Shown: positions 35,210-44,480, counted from the first letter of the stretch. The stretch: 64,000 nt of DNA from Tropicibacter sp. R16_0 (GCF_017743935.1 NZ_JAGHRE010000003.1:434001-498000), one strand, 5' to 3'. Program-made: numbers and translations. Notes: generated from the sequence alone by a model not told the origin.

Positions 35210-36247
35210 TCAGGCGACGCGCCAATGTACGAGGAAGCCCGGATCAAAGACGGTCACAGGGCCATCGCCGGTTTCGATCTTGTCGGGGAAAGTGACAACG
35301 TCGCCTTTGGTCAGCGTAATGGTCTCTTCGTTCACTGGCATGCGATAAAAGCCAGGGCCGTTGAGCGAGGCGAAAGCTTCGAGCTTGTCCAATGCACCTG
35401 CCTTTTCGAACACCTCTGCCAAAAGTGACATGGTGTTGGTGGCGGTGAAACAGCCCGCGCAGCCGCAGGACATTTCCTTGTTGTCGTCAGTGTGCGGGGC
35501 CGAGTCGGTGCCCAGGAAGAAGCGCGCGTCGCCAGAGGTGGCGGCCTCTACTAGGGCCAGGCGGTGCTCTTCGCGTTTGGCGACGGGCAGGCAGTAGTAA
35601 TGCGGCTTGATCCCGCCAACCAGGATGTGGTTGCGGTTGATGATCAGGTGGTGCGTGGTGATGGTTGCGCCCAGGTCCGTGTCATTTGCTTTGACATAGT
35701 CGACGCCATTGGCCGTGGTGATGTGTTCCATCACGACGCGCAGTCCCGGGGTGGATTTACGCATCGGGTCCAGCACCCGGTCGATGAACACGGCCTCGCG
35801 GTCGAAGATGTCGATGTCGTGGTCGGTGACCTCGCCATGACAGCACAGCGGAAGGCCGATCTCGGCCATCTTTTCCAGCACCGGACGGACCTTGTTGAAA
35901 TCGCGCACACCGGACGAGGAGTTGGTTGTTGCACCTGCCGGGTACAGCTTGACCGCCTTGACCAGACCACTGGCGTGGGCCGCGGCCACATCTTCGGGGT
36001 CGGTGTCCTCGGTCAGATAGAGCGTCATCAAGGGCTCGAAGGTCATGCCTTCGGGCAGGGCCGCCAGAATGCGATCGCGATAGGCGGCTGCATCGGCGCC
36101 ACGAACCACGGGCGGCACCAGGTTCGGCATGATGATGGCGCGGGCAAAATGGCGGGCGGTTTCGGGCAGGACGGCCTGCAGCATTGCGCCATCGCGCAGG
36201 TGCAGATGCCAGTCGTCGGGGCGGCGGATCGTGAGGCTCTGGGTCAT
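35210..36247 (-). CDS. pyrC: Dihydroorotase
   Basis: 345 aa, class II length. Zinc ligands in [10 protein letters not shown] (His-x-His), the carboxylated Lys in [13 protein letters not shown], the His residues at LCCHGEV and VMEHITT, and the catalytic Asp in [10 protein letters not shown]. It cyclises carbamoyl-aspartate in pyrimidine synthesis. The start [16 protein letters not shown] agrees with the family. Confidence 0.96.
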   Translation of the reverse strand: MTQSLTIRRPDDWHLHLRDGAMLQAVLPETARHFARAIIMPNLVPPVVRGADAAAYRDRILAALPEGMTFEPLMTLYLTEDTDPEDVAAAHASGLVKAVKLYPAGATTNSSSGVRDFNKVRPVLEKMAEIGLPLCCHGEVTDHDIDIFDREAVFIDRVLDPMRKSTPGLRVVMEHITTANGVDYVKANDTDLGATITTHHLIINRNHILVGGIKPHYYCLPVAKREEHRLALVEAATSGDARFFLGTDSAPHTDDNKEMSCGCAGCFTATNTMSLLAEVFEKAGALDKLEAFASLNGPGFYRMPVNEETITLTKGDVVTFPDKIETGDGPVTVFDPGFLVHWRVA

Positions 36248-36276
36248 GTGCCCCGGCTAGCACAGCGGCTCCGAAC

Positions 36277-36312
36277 GGAAAACCCCCAAGCCGGGTGGCC
36301 TGGGGGTTTTCC
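36277..36312 (-). terminator. Rho-independent terminator of the glycan cassette
   Basis: GGAAAACCCCCA (36277-36288) and TGGGGGTTTTCC (36301-36312) are perfectly complementary over 12 bp, enclosing a smaller GCC/GGC pairing. It lies 18 nt after the stop of the 320-aa gene and closes the minus-strand block 36330-43264 before pyrC. Confidence 0.92.
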
Positions 36313-36329
36313 TTGGATTTCGGTTTGGC

Positions 36330-37292
36330 TCAGCCTGCGGCGGGCGGCGGCGGGGCAAAGGCGCCTTGTTGGGCCATCTGCTCCAGTTCTTCCAGTCGCA
36401 TCCGGAACCGGCGGGCCGGCATGCGCGAGGTCACATTCCGGCACAGCAGTGTGTTGAGGTAGAACCGCTCGGCCGAATCCAGCTGCCCCACAAGGCCGCG
36501 CAGATACCGCGGATAGGACCGGCGGGCGCGATAGAGACGGAAGAAACTGCGCGCGCTCAGCTTGCCGGACCCTGCCATCGCGAGCAGACGATAGAGCAGG
36601 TTCATGTCAAGCAGGCGCGACTGCAGCTCACCCCCCATGTTGCGCATGCGCAGGCGGGTGACGTTCGGGCGTTCAAACAGGGTTGCATGCATGGCATCCA
36701 ACGTCTGCAGCGGGTCGTACAGAATGTAGGCATGATCGGCCGCATCCAGCATGTCGGGCGCATAGCCGTAGCGATCGGTGAAGGAGGTGCGGCGCATCTC
36801 GACAAAGCGATCGTCCCATTCGGTCATGTTGGGGTCCAGTGTGGCCTGGGGCTGCACAGCAACCACGGTCGCGCCCGGAGAGGCAACCGAAAAGGCGGCT
36901 GCCGCATAGCCGCATGGGCCCGCGCCATAGAACACCACGCGGTCGAAATCTTCGAAAAAGCCGTCGTCGATCAGGCGGTCGAAGAAACCATAGACCTTGG
37001 GATCGCGAAACCAGGTGTCGCCATCGGAAATGATGCACAGATGCGACCAGTTTTGCGTCTTCACTAGGTCAAACCCAAACGGCTGTTGGGTTTCCGACAT
37101 GGCGCGAATGCCTTGCATCGTCTCAAACGTGACAACCAGAGTGGCGTCACGGTCGATGAATGTCGCGAAATGGTTTTCGCCCAATTCCTGCGACATGCCT
37201 TCGGCCTCGGCCTGCTCTAGCAGCTTGCGCTTCCATACGGCGCGCCGATAGCCCGCAATTGAGGTATCGATACTGGTTTTTGCGTCCTGCAT
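36330..37292 (-). CDS. Unassigned 320-aa cytosolic protein of the glycan cassette
   Basis: The central part (about residues 80-180) has an alpha/beta pattern with WSHLCIISDGDTWFRDP, DRVVFYGAGPCGYAAAAFSVA and ATVVAVQPQATLDP. GAGPCGYAA sits where alpha/beta-hydrolases have GxSxG, so it may be a hydrolase-fold relative with Cys or Pro in place of Ser. Homologues in roseobacters sometimes bear the name phosphoadenosine phosphosulfate reductase; I see no such motif. It is the last gene of the cassette and shares its terminator. Function not inferable. Confidence 0.75.
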   Translation of the reverse strand: MQDAKTSIDTSIAGYRRAVWKRKLLEQAEAEGMSQELGENHFATFIDRDATLVVTFETMQGIRAMSETQQPFGFDLVKTQNWSHLCIISDGDTWFRDPKVYGFFDRLIDDGFFEDFDRVVFYGAGPCGYAAAAFSVASPGATVVAVQPQATLDPNMTEWDDRFVEMRRTSFTDRYGYAPDMLDAADHAYILYDPLQTLDAMHATLFERPNVTRLRMRNMGGELQSRLLDMNLLYRLLAMAGSGKLSARSFFRLYRARRSYPRYLRGLVGQLDSAERFYLNTLLCRNVTSRMPARRFRMRLEELEQMAQQGAFAPPPPAAG

Positions 37293-37378
37293 TTACTCAT
37301 CCTCGAAACTCCAGCCGCTTTTCGGGCCAGTTGTTTCCAATAGGTCTAGGCTGAGAATGAGGCCAAAATGGGAAAAAC

Positions 37379-38458
37379 TCAGGTCGGTTTCGGGTCGTTT
37401 CCGCTTTGCTGGGATTTGGCCCGCAGGCGACCCAGGTTGGCGAAGCCCGTCAGTGTCCGCGCCGTTGCAGCGCTGATCGGGCGCGAGGGCGGTGTCATCA
37501 TCAACCGCGCCAGCAGCGCCCGGTAGGGTTCCTGCTCCATCAGTTTCTGGAAACGGTTTCGCCGCCAGTCTACCGCGCGTTTGTGCAGCTTTGCGAGTGT
37601 CGGATCCCCGTGCAGTTCGTCCCGCAGTTGGGTGCTTTTTTCATCGTAGCGGTGGATCGTCTCATCGGTGTCGGTGTTGAAATTCCGTTCTACCCAGTAG
37701 TCGACGTCAAGCATGTGCTCGGAATGCACCGCACGGCCGCGATCGGCCTTGAGCACGTAGCTTTCCATCGCGCCCAGGGGATAGTGATTGAGTTGCGCCA
37801 GCTGATAGTTGTCGCGCCCGTAGTTGGAAAACAGGCGTTTGAGCTTGAACTGTTCGTCCAGCTCGCGCCCGTTGGCGTCGAACCAGCGGGCCGCATCCAA
37901 GCGTTCCGGGTCAGGATTACGGGGGCGGTGGACCCCCAGTTTTGAATAGATGCCATCGTTGCGGTAGAGCGTTTTGAACATGGAGGCGCGCCAAGGCCAG
38001 AACATCACCGCAGGGGCGCACCGCGTGAAGCTTTGCGTCACAGGAGCATCTTCGTACCGGATGGTTTCGGCATTGCCGAACAGCCGCCAGGTCAGAGTGA
38101 TGGCCGTGGCGTCGGGCAGGGCGGCGATCAGGTCGGTGACGTGTCCCTGGCCGGTGTGAATGTTGACGAACTCGTCCACATCCAGCGGCAAAATCCAATC
38201 GGCCTGTTTAACCAGTTTGTGCTTTCCAGCCGCCTTGAGTGCTGTGAATTGGATGCCTCGTTTGTCATATGGCCCATCGTTGGGAAGGTGTGTCAGATGC
38301 CCAAGCTCTTGCAAACGGTCCAGAATGCGGTCGGTGCCGTCCTGGCAGTTGTTGGAGAACACCAGGAAATCGGTGAACCCCACAGCGCGATGGTGGGCGA
38401 GCCACTCCAGCAGAAAAGCACCTTCGTTTCGGACGGTCAGGACGGCAAGCACACGCAT
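37379..38458 (-). CDS. GT2/GT92-like glycosyltransferase
   Basis: 359 aa from the ATG 5 nt after the FkbM stop. N-terminal nucleotide-sugar fold with VLTVRNEGAFLLEWLAHHR, FSNNCQDGTDRILDRLQ and the metal-binding DVD at residues 93-95 (LPLDVDEF). The region FGNAETIRYED and SKLGVHRPR matches the Glyco_tranf_2_4 group. No membrane segments, so cytosolic. Donor and acceptor unknown. Related domains are at 39199-41583 and 42233-43264. Confidence 0.85.
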   Translation of the reverse strand: MRVLAVLTVRNEGAFLLEWLAHHRAVGFTDFLVFSNNCQDGTDRILDRLQELGHLTHLPNDGPYDKRGIQFTALKAAGKHKLVKQADWILPLDVDEFVNIHTGQGHVTDLIAALPDATAITLTWRLFGNAETIRYEDAPVTQSFTRCAPAVMFWPWRASMFKTLYRNDGIYSKLGVHRPRNPDPERLDAARWFDANGRELDEQFKLKRLFSNYGRDNYQLAQLNHYPLGAMESYVLKADRGRAVHSEHMLDVDYWVERNFNTDTDETIHRYDEKSTQLRDELHGDPTLAKLHKRAVDWRRNRFQKLMEQEPYRALLARLMMTPPSRPISAATARTLTGFANLGRLRAKSQQSGNDPKPT

Positions 38459-38463
38459 AAGGG

Positions 38464-39195
38464 TTACCAATTGCTGCGGAACACCGCGACTTTGCCAGAC
38501 GAAAATTTGGGGAAGAAGACCAAGCCCTGTTCATGCAACAACTGAAAGATGTCCTTGACCCCCTTGCTGCCAATCCATTGTGGGTGCAATTCGATCAGCA
38601 GGGCGCGCAGCCCGCTGAGGTTCAATTTTGGCAGCAGATCGACCTCGGCCCCTTCGATGTCGCAGACCAGGACCGTTGGTTTGATCTCGGCGAAGACGGC
38701 ATTGGCATCGCGCATCGGAACCTGTTTTGGCGTGGTATCGGTGCCGCCGTCCGTGGGGTCAAGGGAGGACGACAGGATGTCCTCGCGGCAATAGAATGTG
38801 GCCATGCCGTCCCTGTCACCCAGAACGGCATGATGCAGATGGGCCTTCTTTGCGCGGTTCAGCCGGTGGACCTCGCGGATATAGTCGATCAAGCCGGGAT
38901 TGGCCTCGAAGGAGTGTACCACCTGGGCGCGGGTCTTGGTCGAAATCAAGGTCGACATGAAACCGATGCCGCCCCCAAGTTCCAGCACCACATCCCCTTT
39001 GCGGATCAACTTGAGCGCCGCTTCTGCCTCGCCATGTTCATAGTGACCCCTGCGCAGGGATCGACGCACCTGCGCCGGCAGGGGGATAATGTCGCCCGGA
39101 AACCTCATGTCCCGGCACCAGTGCATCCGCTTGCGTTTGGGTTGGTCGTCTGACGGGGTTTGATCTTGGGGTTGCGAGTCTTGCGTCTCGACCAT
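38464..39195 (-). CDS. FkbM-family SAM-dependent methyltransferase
   Basis: 243 aa from ATG 39195, directly after the stop of the fusion gene. SAM motif VVLELGGGIGFMSTL (about residues 68-82), FEANPGLIDYI, and the family's VLVCDIEGAEVDLLP acidic motif. FkbM enzymes O-methylate sugars or polyketides; here they would methylate a glycan built by the neighbouring glycosyltransferases. The Lys/Arg-rich N-terminus lacks a signal. Confidence 0.88.
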   Translation of the reverse strand: MVETQDSQPQDQTPSDDQPKRKRMHWCRDMRFPGDIIPLPAQVRRSLRRGHYEHGEAEAALKLIRKGDVVLELGGGIGFMSTLISTKTRAQVVHSFEANPGLIDYIREVHRLNRAKKAHLHHAVLGDRDGMATFYCREDILSSSLDPTDGGTDTTPKQVPMRDANAVFAEIKPTVLVCDIEGAEVDLLPKLNLSGLRALLIELHPQWIGSKGVKDIFQLLHEQGLVFFPKFSSGKVAVFRSNW

Positions 39196-39198
39196 CAC

Positions 39199-41583
39199 TC
39201 AGCTCTCCAGGTCCAAGGCAAGCGCATAGGCCACGCGCTCGGTTTCCGTCAGTTTGACCTTCAGGGCCTGCTGATACAACTCTTCGAATTCCGGCATGCC
39301 GTGCAGCTCGACGGCTTTGGCGCGGTGCCATTCCAACCCTTTGAGGTGCCAGTTGCGCAAGGTCTCGTCCTGCATCAGCCGGTCGTATTCGCTGCGCAAG
39401 CGGGGGAGGTTCCGCTTGATGGTGACATCACGGTAGTCCGACCAATCCATACGGATCCAATAGTTCAGCCCGATGGACCGATCCACATGCAGGGCGCGAC
39501 CCCTTTGCCGTTTGATCAGATAGCTTTCGGCACTTCGCAGGGCATAGTGGTTGAGCTGGATAAGGTCGTAGCCAATTGATTTCTTGGAGTTTCTCCAGCC
39601 ATTGTCCACCGCTTCACCGGTCATGTCGCGGCCCGAGCCATTGACCCAGCGAACATCGCCGCGCTTGTCTTCGACCAGCTTGTTGGGGCGGTGACAGCTG
39701 ATTTTTTCATAGGCGCCGATGTTCTTGAACATCGTCTTGAAGCCCCAGACCGTATGTGGCTTGGGGCAGAATTTCGGAGCGCAGGTGTCAAACTGATCGA
39801 TCACGAACTCATCGGCCAGATGGGTTACGTTGTTGTGACCAAACAGCCGCCAGGTCATCGCCACATTGGTGGCATCTGGCACCGCATCAAAGAAATCCTG
39901 CAATGTGCCGTTGCCGGTGCGCACGTTCACGAATTCATCCACGTCAATGTGCAAAATCCAGTCGGCGTTCTTAATCACCGGCTCTTTCAGGGCCTGGTTG
40001 AGCGCGTATTGCTGCGGCGAGTTGCCCTTCCAGTCATCATTATTGCGGTGCTGCAGAACGCCCATTTCCTGCAAACGGTCCAGAATCTCGGACGTGCCAT
40101 CCGAGCAGTCATTCGTGTAGATCAGGAAATTGTCGACCCCCATGGCCCGGTGATAGGCGACCCATTCCACGATATAGGGGGCTTCGTTTTTCATGCAGCC
40201 CACGATGACATTGCCGCTGCGCCCCTTGGGCAGATCGCGCGGAGGCACCCGCGTGTACGCGGCGGCAAGCTGTTCTTCATCCACCGCGCCCAGTCGGTTG
40301 TGGGGGGCAAAGGAAGAGGTTTTGAGCTTCTCGAAGTTCTGTACCGCTTGCGGCGGCATCAGGGCCCGGGCGGTCTCGGTCAAGCCGTCGACCTTAGGTG
40401 CGTCATCGGACGCCGGGGGCGGGGTGGGAGCGGTTTCAACCGCGCCACGGTCCGCCAACTCTTCGAGCCGCTGCGCAAACTTGTCTTTTGTCGCCTTTTC
40501 GATGCGAAACAGGAACGACAACAGATATTGCGACGCTCGAAATCCGCGTTCGGGGTCTGCTTCGACCCAGGGATCACACGGCTGAGCGGCCAGAAAGGTG
40601 TCATCATCCAGCTCTGGGTGGCGCAGCGCCAAGGTGCTGTTGGCCTTTTGAAACCGCTCGGAAACCTGCGACAAGCTACCGGGGTTGGGGGCTGGGCCGG
40701 GCACGGCGATTTCTGACACGAAACTGCGCCACAACTGACGAGGGACGTGACGCTCACCCTGCGCCAAAAGCTTGAGTAAGATGGCATTGAATTTTTGCGC
40801 GCGTGTCATCCATGCGGCTGACATGGGGGCGTTTTCAGGCAGGCCCTGTGCCCGGCCGATCGTTTCCGAGATGTCGAATGCAGCGCGAATTTCGTCCGTG
40901 ATCGTGTCGGGCGCAAAAAGATCGTCGGCATAGGCCCGCAGGTTCAAGGCGCCAGCACCAAAGACGGCCTCCCATTGCTCTTGTAAAGACAGGGTGTCCA
41001 GCCAGAAGGCCGGGCCTTGGGTCTCTTCGAACACGCCTGCCATCGGGTCGATCCGGGGCATTGCCGCGACGCAAGCCGACCACCAATCGGGGCTGTCCAG
41101 CAGTCCCAGCTCCAGGTCCAACGGGGCGGCGCGGCCCTCGGCCAGTTGCGCCGCGTAGTGGTTCAACAGCAACCGGGCCGGATCGTCCACATAAGTCAGC
41201 AGGCGAATGTCATCAGACAGGGGGCGCAAAATGTCATGGATACGCCGCATCTCGGAGGGGCGGTGAATGGATGTCGCCAGTTGCGGCACCGACAGGATCA
41301 TCACATCCGGGCGCGCCTGCGCGATCTCGCCTTGCAAGCCCTGCATCATGTCATCGCGCAGCTGCGCCTGTTTTTTGGGGCTGGCAAACCCGCGATTGAA
41401 CCGCAGTGGGTCGACATGATCCGGATCAGTCATCGCCATGAAGAACCGGGTGTGGCTTTTGTTGCCGGGGCTGCGGGGGTACAAAATGCCCTTTGATCGC
41501 AGCTGCTCGCGTTTGGATGCCAAAACCTCTTGCAGCGCCTGAGCGCCAGCGACTTCGGGACCGATATGAAGATAGAGTCGCAT
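39199..41583 (-). CDS. Fusion: sulfotransferase-like domain plus GT2/GT92-like glycosyltransferase
   Basis: 794 aa from the ATG overlapping the sulfotransferase stop (TGATG). Residues 1 to ~300 resemble a sulfotransferase: RLYLHIGPEVAGAQALQEVL occupies the place of HIGxxKTGTTxLQxxL, but the Lys-Thr-Gly-Thr-Thr that binds PAPS is gone, so this half is probably inactive or binds glycan. A Pro/Ala linker at ~383-400 leads to a glycosyltransferase (about 456-760) with VGCMKNEAPYIVEWVAYHR, TNDCSDGTSEILDRLQ and DVD at 547-549. Cytosolic. Not a standard domain pairing. Confidence 0.82.
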   Translation of the reverse strand: MRLYLHIGPEVAGAQALQEVLASKREQLRSKGILYPRSPGNKSHTRFFMAMTDPDHVDPLRFNRGFASPKKQAQLRDDMMQGLQGEIAQARPDVMILSVPQLATSIHRPSEMRRIHDILRPLSDDIRLLTYVDDPARLLLNHYAAQLAEGRAAPLDLELGLLDSPDWWSACVAAMPRIDPMAGVFEETQGPAFWLDTLSLQEQWEAVFGAGALNLRAYADDLFAPDTITDEIRAAFDISETIGRAQGLPENAPMSAAWMTRAQKFNAILLKLLAQGERHVPRQLWRSFVSEIAVPGPAPNPGSLSQVSERFQKANSTLALRHPELDDDTFLAAQPCDPWVEADPERGFRASQYLLSFLFRIEKATKDKFAQRLEELADRGAVETAPTPPPASDDAPKVDGLTETARALMPPQAVQNFEKLKTSSFAPHNRLGAVDEEQLAAAYTRVPPRDLPKGRSGNVIVGCMKNEAPYIVEWVAYHRAMGVDNFLIYTNDCSDGTSEILDRLQEMGVLQHRNNDDWKGNSPQQYALNQALKEPVIKNADWILHIDVDEFVNVRTGNGTLQDFFDAVPDATNVAMTWRLFGHNNVTHLADEFVIDQFDTCAPKFCPKPHTVWGFKTMFKNIGAYEKISCHRPNKLVEDKRGDVRWVNGSGRDMTGEAVDNGWRNSKKSIGYDLIQLNHYALRSAESYLIKRQRGRALHVDRSIGLNYWIRMDWSDYRDVTIKRNLPRLRSEYDRLMQDETLRNWHLKGLEWHRAKAVELHGMPEFEELYQQALKVKLTETERVAYALALDLES

Positions 41584-42236
41584 CAGGGTTTCTTTCCTGC
41601 CGCCAATTTCTCGGCGATGCGTTCCGCCTGGTCGTTGGCCTTGCCCCACCATTTTATCTCGATCCCCAGAAAATCACCGATCTGCTGCGGGGCTTCGGGG
41701 TCGGTGATGTCGTATTCCATGAACATGTCGGTGCCTTCGAAAACCCGGCGGCAGAACCTTTGATGTCCGTCGATCCAGCGGATCAACTCGTCCACCTCGT
41801 ACCCATAGCCTTCGGGCATGCCAGGCACCTGGTACATCGGCAGGCGGCGCTTACCCAGGTTCGACCACCGCAACATGGAATCCACCAGCTTTTCGGGCGG
41901 GCGGCTGGAATACAGGAATTTGGCACCGGGGTGCTTGTCGATGATGGTGCTGAGCAGCCCCCAATCGGTCTGCGGCCATTCGTTGAAGCCGCGCGCGATC
42001 ATGCTGATTTCAGTGAAGGCGTCAAATTCATGCATGAAATGAAGCGGATCGCCATGTTTGAAATAGCCACGGTACATCAAGCGTCCGACAAAATCGTTGC
42101 GTAGCTCCTTGATCTCGGTCTGGTGGTCGTGGATCTTCCAATCCGCCACTTTGAGGCCCGAGGCATCCAGCGCTTTGCCCAGGGTTGTGGTGCCCGACTT
42201 CGGCAGGCCAAGGTTGATCACGCGCAAGCGGCTCAT
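41583..42236 (-). CDS. Sulfotransferase family protein
   Basis: 217 aa. Intact 5'-phosphosulfate loop LPKSGTTTLGKAL at residues 10-22. A 3'-phosphate region at FLYSSRPPEKLVDSMLRWSN (Arg/Ser) and a C-terminal DPEAPQQIGDFLGI helix are typical of PAPS-dependent sulfotransferases of the NodH/HS-type group. It would add sulfate to a sugar hydroxyl. Overlaps both neighbours (ATGA with the upstream glycosyltransferase, TGATG with the fusion gene), so all three are translated together. Confidence 0.88.
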   Translation of the reverse strand: MSRLRVINLGLPKSGTTTLGKALDASGLKVADWKIHDHQTEIKELRNDFVGRLMYRGYFKHGDPLHFMHEFDAFTEISMIARGFNEWPQTDWGLLSTIIDKHPGAKFLYSSRPPEKLVDSMLRWSNLGKRRLPMYQVPGMPEGYGYEVDELIRWIDGHQRFCRRVFEGTDMFMEYDITDPEAPQQIGDFLGIEIKWWGKANDQAERIAEKLAAGKKP

Positions 42237-43264
42237 GCAGTCAGTCCCAGTCGTTTCAACAATTTCTCTTCGGCGGGCGGCAGGGTCGAGGCTGCACGCA
42301 GTTGATCGCGCATGGCCTGATATTCTGACATCTGCAGCAGCTCGTCCCGCTTGGCACGGTGAAGCGCCACCGCCTCGTCATGCAACGCGCCGATCTCGGG
42401 GTCGGATTTCAGTGCGGCCAGTTCACGCTCGAGATCTGGCAGATAGCGTTGGATGCTCAAGTCCTGCCAGGCCGGGTCGTTGCGGTCGCGCCAATAACTG
42501 TCGTCGAAATTGCGGTGTTCGCGGTTGACGTCGCCCCGGTCGTTCTTGACCAGATAGCTGTCGAGGCTGCGCAGCGCATAGTGGTTCAGTGTCGCCAGAT
42601 CCCGCGCGCCGCGGGCCGGAAATTTGCGGATGCGGCGCGGGTTTGCTGCCACCTTGAACCGGTGCTGCACATCTCGGCCCGAGCCGTCGGTCCAGCTGGG
42701 TCGCTTTTTCGGTGGCAGTTTCTTGCGAAAGAACGGGCGATGCGCGCCATAGTACTGAAGGGGAAAATCGCTGCGGATCAGGGTCTTGACCTCTGCCGCG
42801 CTTTCGCCCCCCCACAGATCGGGATTGTGCGAGCGGGTGAACTGCTGGATCACCGGCTTGTCTTCGAAATCCTCGATCCCGTCATTGGCAAAGAACTGAA
42901 ACGACAGGCTGATAGCTTGCGGGTTGCCACAGGCGTCAATCAGCGCCGGGATGGTGTGATCGCCTGCATGGATGTTCAAAAACTCGTCTACATCCGCGAT
43001 CCAGACCCAATCGGCGTTGACCACGATATCCTCATGCGCGGCGGCCTTGAGCGCCTCCATCTGATAGTTGCGCCCCTCGGCCGGGTTGGGCAGATGCCGC
43101 ACGATGCCGCGGTTCTGCAACACGTCCAACAGGCGGTCAGTCGCATCCGTGCAGTCGTTGGAATAAAACAGAAAATCGGTCACCCCGATCAGGCGGTTGA
43201 AGGCGATCCATTCCAGCAGGAAGGGCCCTTCGTTCTTGACGCAGGTCACAGCCGTGATTTTCAT
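42233..43264 (-). CDS. GT2/GT92-like glycosyltransferase
   Basis: 343 aa from the ATG at 43264, chosen by match to the paralogue starts (MKITAVTCVKNEG). DVD at residues 91-93 in WIADVDEFLNIHAG; SNDCTDATDRLLDVLQ; LNHYALRSLDSYLVKNDRG in the C-terminal half, shared with the fusion protein. First gene of the cassette; its promoter must lie in the 249-nt divergent gap before coxD. Confidence 0.86.
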   Translation of the reverse strand: MKITAVTCVKNEGPFLLEWIAFNRLIGVTDFLFYSNDCTDATDRLLDVLQNRGIVRHLPNPAEGRNYQMEALKAAAHEDIVVNADWVWIADVDEFLNIHAGDHTIPALIDACGNPQAISLSFQFFANDGIEDFEDKPVIQQFTRSHNPDLWGGESAAEVKTLIRSDFPLQYYGAHRPFFRKKLPPKKRPSWTDGSGRDVQHRFKVAANPRRIRKFPARGARDLATLNHYALRSLDSYLVKNDRGDVNREHRNFDDSYWRDRNDPAWQDLSIQRYLPDLERELAALKSDPEIGALHDEAVALHRAKRDELLQMSEYQAMRDQLRAASTLPPAEEKLLKRLGLTA

Positions 43265-43484
43265 GCCCGGCTCTCCTCCGGCCCATATGCCGGTCCACTC
43301 TTCACCACGTCTGCCCCGATCCATACCTGTTGGGCGCCATTCTTTGGGCGCCGATTGTTTCCCAATTCATGACATTTACGCGCGAATCCGTCAACATTTC
43401 GCAAACTCTTGGACAGCGGGTCACGGCGATCTAGTTTGCTTTCGAATGCGACTGCAAGAGCGGTTGACGAGCGGCGCACGCTCG

Positions 43485-43498
43485 TGCCCATCTGGGCA
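43485..43498. other. Short palindrome upstream of coxD
   Basis: TGCCCA-TC-TGGGCA lies 16-29 nt before the coxD start, overlapping the region before the GGGGAGAGAGC ribosome site. It could form a leader hairpin or an operator; the rest of the 249-nt gap to the glycosyltransferase gene shows nothing clear. Confidence 0.35.
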
Positions 43499-43513
43499 TC
43501 AAGGGGAGAGAGC

Positions 43514-44422
43514 ATGACCATTCCAAATTCGATCGACGCGGTCCAAGAGCAGTTGACCGCCCAAGGCTATGTTTGCGGCAGGGCGCTGGCGACCGTGGTG
43601 TTCCTGTCGCTCAAGCTGGGGCGGCCCTTGTTTCTGGAGGGTGAGGCAGGCGTCGGCAAGACCGAGATCGCCAAGGCACTCAGCGCGGCCCTGGGGCGCC
43701 GGTTGATCCGGTTGCAGTGTTACGAGGGTCTGGATGCCTCCTCGGCGGTTTACGAATGGAACTTTCCCGCACAAATGGTTGCGATCCGCACTGCCGAGGC
43801 ATCGGGCGGGGCCGACCGCAAGGCGCTGCAGACCGAGCTGTTCTCGGACGAGTTTCTGGTCGAGCGTCCGCTGCTCGAGGCGATGCGCCCGGATGAAAAC
43901 GGTGCGCCGGTGTTGCTGATCGATGAGCTTGACCGTACCGATGAACCGTTTGAGGCCTTCCTGCTCGAAGCGCTTAGCGATTTTCAGGTCACCATCCCCG
44001 AGCTTGGCACCATCAAGGCGCCCGAGCCGCCCATCGTGATCCTGACCTCGAACCGCACGCGTGAGGTGCACGATGCCCTCAAACGCCGCTGCCTGTATCA
44101 TTGGGTCGATTACCCCGATTTCGACCGCGAGGTGGAAATCCTGCACGCCCGCGCGCCCGAGGCGGCCGAAAACCTCAGCCGCGAGATTGTCGCTTTTGTC
44201 CAGCAACTGCGGACCGAGGATCTGTTCAAGAAACCCGGCGTGGCCGAAACCATCGACTGGGCCAAATGTCTGCTGGCACTGGATGTGATCAACCTCAGCC
44301 CCGAGGTCATCGCAGACACGCTTGGCGCGATCCTGAAATACCAGGACGACATTCAGAAAATGCAAGGCTCCGAGGCCAAGCGCATCCTGGATCAAGCCCA
44401 CGCCAGCCTCGCCCCGGCCTGA
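43514..44422 (+). CDS. coxD: MoxR-type AAA+ ATPase of the cox cluster
   Basis: 302 aa; ATG after GGGGAGAGAGC. Walker A LEGEAGVGKTEIAKA, Walker B PVLLIDELDRTDEPFEAF, sensor ILTSNRTREVHDALKRRC with Arg finger. In Oligotropha-type CO dehydrogenase systems CoxD works with CoxE to mature the [CuSMoO2] site. Here the enzyme is form II and the role is inferred. coxE follows after a 69-nt spacer. Confidence 0.9.
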   Translation: MTIPNSIDAVQEQLTAQGYVCGRALATVVFLSLKLGRPLFLEGEAGVGKTEIAKALSAALGRRLIRLQCYEGLDASSAVYEWNFPAQMVAIRTAEASGGADRKALQTELFSDEFLVERPLLEAMRPDENGAPVLLIDELDRTDEPFEAFLLEALSDFQVTIPELGTIKAPEPPIVILTSNRTREVHDALKRRCLYHWVDYPDFDREVEILHARAPEAAENLSREIVAFVQQLRTEDLFKKPGVAETIDWAKCLLALDVINLSPEVIADTLGAILKYQDDIQKMQGSEAKRILDQAHASLAPA

Positions 44423-44432
44423 TGCTTCATCT

Positions 44433-44480
44433 TTTCAAAAATACTCCGGGGGGAGCCGAAGGCGGGGGGCAGAGCCCCCT
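44433..44480 (+). repeat. Intergenic repeat-like segment with GC hairpin
   Basis: CTTTTCAAAAATACTCCGGGGGG resembles a spacer motif common in Rhodobacteraceae, and is followed by a perfect hairpin GGGGGC (44465-44470) AGA GCCCCC (44474-44479) 12 nt before coxE. It may be an RNA stabiliser or an attenuator between coxD and coxE. Confidence 0.4.

Noticed and set aside
36330-37292. Naming this protein PAPS reductase
   Set aside because: It lacks the CysH motifs seen in the true enzyme at 62450-63211.
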